Origin: Cyanobacteria bacterium HKST-UBA02
GTDB lineage: Bacteria; Cyanobacteriota; Vampirovibrionia; Obscuribacterales; Obscuribacteraceae
DNA: 14,978 nucleotides
Assembly: GCA_020431945.1 (NCBI GenBank)
Contig: JAGQHH010000434.1
Coordinates: 1-14,978, forward strand
Direction: 5' to 3'
Part shown: piece after piece, positions 7,944 through 12,926 of the stretch
Numbering within the stretch: the stretch's first letter is position 1
Layout of the letters: every line of letters starts with the position of its first letter
The notes under the pieces: generated by a model
Seen by the model: only the letters and a program-made list of their open reading frames with translations
Told to the model about the DNA's origin: nothing
Database searches by the model: none
Made by a program: the position numbers and the translations under genes

Positions 7944-7974
7944 CAGCCATTTTTCTGTCACTTCTACCTGTGGA

Positions 7975-8157
7975 TTACTTGTCCTGAACCGGGTCGTCCC
8001 GGCAGCACATCGATAAATTCACCTGCTTCGCCGAAGGCTGCCCCATGAGATCAAGCACCAACACTAGACAATTGATCCTGGCTTCATAGTCATAGTTCAG
8101 CTCGACCAGCTCTCGGTAATCTTCCATCAGCTTGCGCCAGTCAGCCTTCTTATTCAT
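7975..8157 (-). CDS. Small hypothetical protein, 60 aa, inside the insert
   Basis: Starts MNKKADWRKLMEDYRELVELNYD and is predicted helical, with charged residues in the first half, a short hydrophobic patch (CLVLVLDLM) and a Cys-Cys near the end. A longer version from TTG 8208 (77 aa) is possible, but the ATG at 8157 gives a more typical charged N-terminus. The SD is weak. It is divergent from the 204-aa gene with about 130 bp between starts. I do not recognise the family; it may not be a real gene. Confidence 0.45.
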   Translation of the reverse strand: MNKKADWRKLMEDYRELVELNYDYEARINCLVLVLDLMGQPSAKQVNLSMCCRDDPVQDK

Positions 8158-8249
8158 TGTTCTATCTCGATATGGAATTAGGAATTCTATCAAGCCTAAA
8201 AGAGCCAAACAGTCAATTCAAGAAAGAGAGTCTCCCTTAATATGGACCG

Positions 8250-8255
8250 TATAAT
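8250..8255 (+). promoter_or_regulatory. Perfect -10 hexamer (TATAAT) for the 204-aa gene
   Basis: The TSS would be near 8262, after the ATG at 8242 but before the SD (8277-8280) and ATG 8287. This supports the downstream start. No convincing -35 at 16-18 bp. It lies in the divergent region between the insert's two ORFs. Confidence 0.45.
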
Positions 8256-8286
8256 AGAGCTAGAAAAAGTTCGAACGGAGAACCGT

Positions 8287-8901
8287 ATGGAAGGGCCAAC
8301 AAAGATTTCTGCTGAGGAGATGGATGAGGCTGTCAGAAAGGTGGTGCTTAGTTTCGAAATTCACCCATCTCAGGTGGCGAGAGAATTGGGCGTCTCTCTC
8401 AATGACATATTTGATTGGGTCAGAAACCTCTCAAAGGAAAAAATCAGATACTGGAGTATTGGATATATCGTTGAAGAAAAGCGCGGTCCGGGTAAGGGAT
8501 GCGGGCCTTATCCGGTGGCAACTCAATTACTCGCTCAAGTCATTTTTTTAAGGCGTCCCAAAGAGAAGCCCTGTGTGGCAATCATCAAGAAGGGTGAAGA
8601 TGGAATTGAGCTAAATCCTGTTGTGAAGCTCAATGATGTCGGATTTGAAGAGTCACATATTGTCGGGTTCGACTATGGGCCAATCCCTCCATTAAGTCAG
8701 ATGAGCCCAATGGACGCCGACGAATTGTGGGGAACAAGCGACAATAAATCTGTTGATGAAAGTGGAGTAACTTGCTACAGGCTTGTTTCGACAGTGGGTG
8801 ACGAAGTTGTCCTAGAATTGAGGTTCAAAGGAGGCTCTCTGACAGGTTATAGAGTTTCAGGGAGTTCTATGAGTCTCGATAGTAAATGGTGTCAGGTATA
8901 G
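8287..8901 (+). CDS. Unrecognised 204-aa protein with probable N-terminal helix-turn-helix, inside the insert
   Basis: Start ATG 8287 has GGAG at 8277-8280 with 6-nt spacing and a TATAAT just upstream; an in-frame ATG at 8242 would give 219 aa but lies before the predicted TSS. Residues 27-48 (PSQVARELGVSLNDIFDWVR) match the classic HTH spacing VAxxLGVSxxxIxxW, so DNA binding is plausible. The rest (RGPGKGCGPYPVATQ, FDYGPIPPLSQM, then a beta-rich end with GDEVVLELRFKGGSLTGYR) matches no family I know. There is no signal peptide or TM. Codon use is more AT-rich than in neighbouring genes, consistent with transfer. It ends directly at a strong hairpin. It is the main cargo of the repeat-bounded insert; it could be a regulator or a defence/immunity-type protein, but nothing in the sequence decides this. 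Confidence 0.75.
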   Translation: MEGPTKISAEEMDEAVRKVVLSFEIHPSQVARELGVSLNDIFDWVRNLSKEKIRYWSIGYIVEEKRGPGKGCGPYPVATQLLAQVIFLRRPKEKPCVAIIKKGEDGIELNPVVKLNDVGFEESHIVGFDYGPIPPLSQMSPMDADELWGTSDNKSVDESGVTCYRLVSTVGDEVVLELRFKGGSLTGYRVSGSSMSLDSKWCQV

Positions 8902-8924
8902 AGGAGAAGGTAAACCTTCTCCTC
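8901..8924. repeat. Perfect hairpin at the end of the 204-aa gene
   Basis: gaggagaagg-TAAA-ccttctcctc: 10-bp perfect stem with a 4-nt loop (11 bp with a 2-nt loop), starting on the last base of the stop codon. It is followed by seven A on the plus strand, not T, so it is not a canonical intrinsic terminator in either direction. It may be a 3' mRNA-stabilising structure or part of the element's end. Confidence 0.75.
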
Positions 8925-8999
8925 AAAAAAAGAGTTGTGGCATTCATTTAGCCCAAGAATACCATGCTCTCAAGACAGGCAAGCGGTTCCGTAAGTATT

Positions 9000-9027
9000 G
9001 ACCGACTCAGGCTGGTGTGTAGATCAG
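9000..9027 (+). repeat. 28-bp direct repeat, right copy (attachment-like)
   Basis: Identical to 7916-7943. On the minus strand it encodes the C-terminus (LIYTPA) and stop (TGA 9009-9007) of the PAS-domain gene. Spacing between the copies is 1,084 bp. Confidence 0.95.
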
Positions 9028-9366
9028 ATCTATCGTTCGCTTGTGCATGGCGATGGCAGGGGTGAGGACCAGCGCCGCCTCAACATTGCCGTCTCCCATG
9101 CGCAGCCGCACCCGGCCGATATAGCCCAGCCGCTCCTGCTCCAGACGCCTGAGAGTTTCGCTGTTCTCTCCAACCAGCGCCGAGATATGCTCGCCGCAGA
9201 TATTCTGCTCCAGAAGCGAGGCGGTCCATTCGTCCAGTGATTCGATCAGCCCTCTGTGATCGAGACAGATGGTCCCGACCGGAAGAGTTTCCATAGTGAT
9301 ACGGCAATGATGGGTTCTCGCTTCGAGGAGGAGGCTGGTGAGCTCTTTGGGCTTAAGTTTAGGCAT
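9007..9366 (-). CDS. Small single PAS-domain protein, 119 aa
   Basis: From ATG 9366 (MPKLKPKELTSLLLEA). Residues 25-70 read METLPVGTICLDHRGLIESLDEW and then LLEQNICGEHISALV, the typical PAS opening (LPxGxxxLDxxGxI... followed by ...GxxxxxLV). Residues 80-115 supply the remaining beta strands. PAS domains sense small ligands or redox state, or mediate dimerisation. No output domain (kinase, GGDEF, HTH) is attached, so it would act on a partner. An open frame reaches GTG 9558, but that extension has no PAS features and holds palindromic DNA, so the shorter start is preferred; no strong SD at either. Its 3' end is in the right 28-bp repeat and before the insertion would have overlapped the TadE-like gene's end. 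Confidence 0.65.
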   Translation of the reverse strand: MPKLKPKELTSLLLEARTHHCRITMETLPVGTICLDHRGLIESLDEWTASLLEQNICGEHISALVGENSETLRRLEQERLGYIGRVRLRMGDGNVEAALVLTPAIAMHKRTIDLIYTPA

Positions 9367-9667
9367 ACTGGGATCAGGACTCTTTTCTGGGTTTTTGTTT
9401 CGGCAGGCGCCACAGGACGACCAGCCTTGCAGTGAAGAGAAGGCAGGCAGGCGCACCCGTGCAATAATCCGGCACGAGGCGACAGAGATCGCCTCACCAT
9501 ATACGGTGAGGAGAATCGATTTACTTTTCGATTGAGGGCAGAGCCAATCTGCGGTCACGTGTCCCGTGATCGTAGATTTTATGCGGTTCTACTTGGCAAG
9601 CGAGTTGCGTGAGCTTACACTGCACGCAGTACCATTCTCTCAAGCCCTTGTGGCAAATTCGTGGCAG
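9367..9667. other. Intergenic region upstream of the PAS gene
   Basis: About 300 bp between two minus-strand genes. It contains the near-perfect palindrome at 9492-9511 and a weaker inverted repeat (AATCGA...TCGATT) at about 9514-9533. I see no tRNA and no intrinsic terminator for the nucleotidase gene. The PAS reading frame stays open through part of it. Confidence 0.5.
9492..9511. promoter_or_regulatory. Near-perfect 20-bp palindrome, operator-like
   Basis: Half-site CCTCACC is mirrored by GGTGAGG around ATATAC; nine of ten base pairs match across the centre. It lies about 125 bp upstream of the PAS gene's ATG. The two-fold symmetry and 20-bp length fit a dimeric repressor site, or a hairpin in a leader transcript. 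No U-tract follows, so it is not a terminator. Confidence 0.45.
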
Positions 9668-11641
9668 TTATTTGCTTGCCAGATTGACCGGGCCGGCGAT
9701 GATCGTCCTCGATTTGCTCTTGTCTTCCACCTTTCCCTGTCGCGGCGGATGGGCGACGACACAGACCCATAGTTTCCCTTTATCGGAGCGTTTCTGACCC
9801 GATTCTTTCTTTCCTTTTTTGCTGGCGCGGGCGACACGCTCGGTGATCCCTTTCCATTCGAAAGAGCCGTCAGGTCCGGCTTTGAGGCTGGTCTCCCCCA
9901 CCTGGGCATTTTCCAGGGGCACGGGGAAAGCATTGTATATGGTGCTTACCCCCGGGTTCGAGCCGGATACTAGCGATAGTCTGGCTCCCGGCGCCACGCC
10001 CTGCAGAACCAGCTCGGTCGGGCGTTGTTTGTGACCGCCGTCTATATGAAGCAAATCGGAGGTCACCGATACGATTCGATTCGGCTTCTGTGGCGACACT
10101 TTCTTGTGCTTCAGCAGATAGGCCTTGAGCGATTCGGCGATTCTGGTCTTGGTCTTTTCGATGGCGGTGGCATCTTTGAAATCGTAGCCTTCGCCTCCCT
10201 CGAAATTGTAGTGATTGATGGCTATCTTGTATCTCTTTTCCGGATCGAGGGCTGCCCAGGTGCCGTCAGCCTCTCTGGCGCGGACGAAGACGACTTTCTC
10301 GCCATCGGGCCGGGACCGGTCATAAGCGAATTTGAGACCGGCGACATCGAGAAAGCGCCCGCCGGTGCTCCCCCCTATGGAATGCTCCAGAGCCTGGCGC
10401 AGAGTCTTGCCGCTTACCGTGGCGAAAACTACATAGTTGTCGAAAGGCAGAATCTGCTCCACATCGGCCTGGGAGATCGGTCCTTTCTCGAGCTCTCCTC
10501 TGATCCCGCCGCGATTGTGGACCGATATGGTGGCTCCGTACCGGGCACCTGATTCCACCAGGGCATCACAGATCAGATCCCCCATGGAAGAGTCGGTGGG
10601 GGTGACTTTGCGACCGAAGCCGTCGGAGGCGAAGCCGACGATTTCCTCCCGGAGGGAGAGGAGAGGCTTCATCTTGTCGTCGACATAAGCTTTGATCTCG
10701 GGAACTTCGGCAATCTTAGCCGTGACATCCTGGAGCCGGTAGCGACTTGCCCGGGTGTCCACCACTCCCTTGCCGTCGAACACCAGCTCGGTCTTGCCCA
10801 CGGCTCTGCCGTAGCAGCCGGTCTGCACCACGGTAGTGGTAGTGCCGTCCTCATGCTCGACGATCACCGGCTTGTCTAGTCTCGTATGGCTGTGACCGCC
10901 GATAATGGCGTCTACCTGAGGAATGGCGGCAGCGAGCTCTTTCTCGTCGTCGATCCCGACATGGGTGACAAGGATTATCTTATCGATCCCATCGGCGGAG
11001 AGCTTTTCTACCTGCTCTTTGATGGGCTTGATCCATTCGTCGCCCTTGGCTTTCAGCTTGCAGCCCTCGAGACCGCCGCTGAGCAATTCGAGCTCCGGGG
11101 TGATGGCGCCGACGAAAGCAACCTTCTGACCGTCGATCTCTTTGATCACATAGGGCTTGATGAGCTTGTCCAGCTCCGGCACCGGTCGGGCATCGAGATT
11201 GCAATTGATGATGTCGAATTTGGCTTTGCTGAGCTGTTTGGCGGCATTTTTCGAGCCGTTGTCGAATTCGTGATTGCCCAGGGTGTAGACGTCATAGCCG
11301 ATCATATTGAGTAGAGCCACTTCCACTTCGCCCAGATAGTGGCTGTAGAGAGGAGACCCCTGGAAGATATCGCCGGCGTCGGCGACTATGACATTCTTGC
11401 TGCCCCTTTTGAGCTCGTTGATAATCGTGCCCACCCGGGCCATGCCGCCCACGATCTTTCCTTTATAGCGATAAGGCTCGTCGTGGGAGTGCAGATCATT
11501 GGTATGTATTATTGTAAGAGTGAACCGCGAGTCGGGGGTCTCAGCCCTGCCGATTCCGGCAGTGAAGAGAATCAGAAGCATTACCATGGAGCAAAGCGGG
11601 GTTGTGAAAAGCCGTTTGAGCAAGGGGTTCCTGATAGCCAC
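9668..11641 (-). CDS. Secreted bifunctional metallophosphatase/5'-nucleotidase (UshA/YfkN family)
   Basis: A two-metal phosphoesterase that removes phosphate from extracytoplasmic nucleotides. With GTG 11641 as residue 1, a signal peptide spans 1-33 (KR at 9-10, hydrophobic 16-31, GRA cleavage). The metal-binding N-domain has D49-x-H51 (TNDLHSH), D91 (DAGD), N123-H124 (GNHE), H227 and GGHSH (248-252). The 5'-nucleotidase C-domain shows NRGGIRGELEKGPISQADV and NFEGGEGYDF. About 125 extra residues follow, a beta-rich, Lys-rich segment not part of the usual family. GTG 11641 has GAGGA at 11653-11649 with 7-nt spacing; ATG 11659 (663 aa) lacks an SD. Either start overlaps the 5' end of the divergent exported-protein gene. 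It probably serves phosphate or nucleoside scavenging. Confidence 0.92.
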   Translation of the reverse strand: MAIRNPLLKRLFTTPLCSMVMLLILFTAGIGRAETPDSRFTLTIIHTNDLHSHDEPYRYKGKIVGGMARVGTIINELKRGSKNVIVADAGDIFQGSPLYSHYLGEVEVALLNMIGYDVYTLGNHEFDNGSKNAAKQLSKAKFDIINCNLDARPVPELDKLIKPYVIKEIDGQKVAFVGAITPELELLSGGLEGCKLKAKGDEWIKPIKEQVEKLSADGIDKIILVTHVGIDDEKELAAAIPQVDAIIGGHSHTRLDKPVIVEHEDGTTTTVVQTGCYGRAVGKTELVFDGKGVVDTRASRYRLQDVTAKIAEVPEIKAYVDDKMKPLLSLREEIVGFASDGFGRKVTPTDSSMGDLICDALVESGARYGATISVHNRGGIRGELEKGPISQADVEQILPFDNYVVFATVSGKTLRQALEHSIGGSTGGRFLDVAGLKFAYDRSRPDGEKVVFVRAREADGTWAALDPEKRYKIAINHYNFEGGEGYDFKDATAIEKTKTRIAESLKAYLLKHKKVSPQKPNRIVSVTSDLLHIDGGHKQRPTELVLQGVAPGARLSLVSGSNPGVSTIYNAFPVPLENAQVGETSLKAGPDGSFEWKGITERVARASKKGKKESGQKRSDKGKLWVCVVAHPPRQGKVEDKSKSRTIIAGPVNLASK

Positions 11642-12197
11642 TGTTCTGTCCTCATTCATTCTTATTGCACTGATTTCAGGTTCAAGGGCAGCCCTGGCGG
11701 AGCCTGCCGAAAAGGCTCTGGAGCCACAGTTCTACCCGGAGCGAGGCTGCCCGGTAGAGATTGTCTCGATCCGCAGCGTCCTGGAAGTGGACCCATTCGG
11801 CGCGCCCCTCGCCTGCAAAATATACACAACATATAAGAATAACTCCACCAAGCCCATTTCGGCTGTCAAATTCAAATTTCGCTTCGTCGATGCCGCCGGC
11901 AAGGACAAGGGCACTTTCCACGGGGGCGACAATGTCCAGGTCCTGCCAGGAATGACCCGGGCGCACAAGTGGCGGCGGGACGTTGCTCTGAGCCCGGTTA
12001 TCTCGGGGCTCAAAATCCGGGTTCTGCGAGTGAAATTCGGCGATGGCTCAGGCTGGCATAGTTTCAAGACCAGTCCGACGCAGGGGGAGGAGCCCCCGCC
12101 CCCGCGACAGCCAGATTCACAACAAGATTCACAACAAGAGCCTCAACAAGACTCGGGTAGCCAGGGCGACGGCGACGATGGAGCCTGGCTCAAATAG
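11586..12197 (+). CDS. Exported protein of unknown function with Gln/Asp-rich tail, 203 aa
   Basis: ATG 11586 gives a long n-region (K8, R10, K13), a hydrophobic core 14-31 and an ALA cleavage site after residue 38, hence an exported protein. Residues 40-165 look beta-rich (CPVEIVSIRSVLEVDPFGAPLACK, FKFRFVDAAGKDKG, LKIRVLRVKFGDGSGW) and suggest a small beta-sandwich, with two Cys (about 54 and 76) able to form a disulfide. Residues 166-203 are low complexity: a Pro run, then QQDSQQ-type repeats encoded by a 12-bp tandem repeat. Its start overlaps the divergent nucleotidase gene by about 56 bp; a later TTG at about 11616 would also keep the signal peptide. An intrinsic terminator follows. I do not recognise the family. 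Confidence 0.75.
   Translation: MEQSGVVKSRLSKGFLIATVLSSFILIALISGSRAALAEPAEKALEPQFYPERGCPVEIVSIRSVLEVDPFGAPLACKIYTTYKNNSTKPISAVKFKFRFVDAAGKDKGTFHGGDNVQVLPGMTRAHKWRRDVALSPVISGLKIRVLRVKFGDGSGWHSFKTSPTQGEEPPPPRQPDSQQDSQQEPQQDSGSQGDGDDGAWLK
12113..12148 (+). repeat. 12-bp tandem repeat, three units, in coding sequence
   Basis: Two exact copies of agattcacaaca followed by a diverged third (agagcctcaaca). It encodes the Gln/Asp/Ser repeats near the C-terminus of the exported protein. Being a multiple of three, it can change length without breaking the frame. Confidence 0.8.
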
Positions 12198-12519
12198 GGC
12201 TACGGTGTCGGGTGGTACTAAAATCAGTGGCAGGAGCCAGGTCTTTATAGGACTGCGAAAATGCCCATAGAGTAAGAGATCGGGGCATTTTTGTTCTGAT
12301 AAACACAATTGCTCTTTACGCTTCGGATCAATATCCGGAGCCGGTACTTGTTTGATAGAACGGCTGCCTGAGCGCTTTCCAACTCATTCCGGCAATTGCC
12401 CTGTCCCCACCGGGGCATCGATTCCTGTTCTCAGGCACAAAAATACGGTGTATCGTATATGCACTTAGCTCTCAAAATTGAATACAACTCTCTCGTGACC
12501 CGGCAAGGATCGCCAAGAT
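12198..12519. other. Intergenic region between two plus-strand genes
   Basis: Contains the terminator at 12258-12292. Beyond that there are short palindromes such as CCCCaccGGGG near 12408-12418. An AAGGA at 12505-12509, ten bases before the next ATG, is a plausible SD. No convincing promoter pair or RNA gene was found. Confidence 0.5.
12258..12292 (+). terminator. Rho-independent terminator after the exported-protein gene
   Basis: AAAATGCCC (12258-12266) pairs with GGGCATTTT (12283-12291), loop 16 nt, followed by a T run. It lies 60 bp after the stop at 12197. The A-rich start also gives a T run on the opposite strand, so it may work both ways. Confidence 0.8.
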
Positions 12520-12921
12520 ATGATTCTCAGATCTTTCGGTTTGCTGATCCCGGTGGTCGGCATTTCGTACCTCCTTGCACACGCGAGCCAGCACACCGTG
12601 CTGCTGGCTTTTCTGTGCGCAGGCGTTGGTTACGCAATCTGGAAAGTAAGATGCGCATTCGTGCGCCGCGCCAAGATTCGCAATATGTGGCGAAGAAGCG
12701 TGGAGCTGGAGCATCTGCTTCATCAGTTCGACGACCAGACCTCCTATGAATACTTCGTCAAGCAGTCTTTCGAGGTTGATGAGCCTCGCAAGCTGGAGGA
12801 AGCGCCTGCCCCCAAACCGGCTCCCAGCCGGACCACGTCGAAGTTTCCGATTTCGAAGATCTCGTCGAATCGCTCCGCCGCCACTGCCACTGTAGAAGAG
12901 CGCAAGACTGCTGTCTGCTGA
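12520..12921 (+). CDS. Small two-TM membrane protein of unknown function, 133 aa
   Basis: Two hydrophobic segments at about 5-22 and 26-43, separated by a very short turn, form a membrane hairpin. A basic stretch (WKVRCAFVRRAKIRNMWRRS) follows and should face the cytoplasm by the positive-inside rule. Residues 60-85 may be helical (VELEHLLHQFDDQTSYEYFVKQ). The last 45 residues are Pro/Ala/Ser/Lys-rich and probably disordered. An AAGGA is ten bases before the ATG. The stop is 5 bp from the stop of the convergent kinase gene, so the two cannot share an operon. I do not recognise the family. Confidence 0.65.
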   Translation: MILRSFGLLIPVVGISYLLAHASQHTVLLAFLCAGVGYAIWKVRCAFVRRAKIRNMWRRSVELEHLLHQFDDQTSYEYFVKQSFEVDEPRKLEEAPAPKPAPSRTTSKFPISKISSNRSAATATVEERKTAVC

Positions 12922-12926
12922 CTGCT

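Larger units (their letters stand above)
7944..8999. mobile_element. Inserted ~1.06-kb segment bounded by 28-bp direct repeats
   Basis: Joining the outer flanks through one repeat copy restores a simple tail-to-tail junction of the TadE-like and PAS genes with stops overlapping by 16 bp, so this segment is best read as an insertion of 1,084 bp including one repeat. It carries a 60-aa ORF (minus) and a 204-aa ORF (plus) in divergent orientation, the latter visibly more AT-rich in codon choice than its surroundings. A strong 10-bp-stem hairpin follows. No transposase, integrase or terminal inverted repeats were found. It may be a non-autonomous unit moved in trans, or an insertion by another route. 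Confidence 0.7.

Noticed and set aside
8901..8931. Hairpin as an intrinsic terminator
   Set aside because: It is followed by A, not T, on the plus strand, and on the minus strand the T run precedes the stem.
7944..8999. Classic insertion sequence or integron cassette
   Set aside because: No transposase or integrase ORF, no terminal inverted repeats, and no attC-like pair of core sites at the ends; the 28-bp direct repeats do not fit either type.
12396..12749. Plus-strand ORF of 117 codons before and over the two-TM gene
   Set aside because: It overlaps the better-supported two-TM frame and looks like random coding, rich in Arg and Pro.
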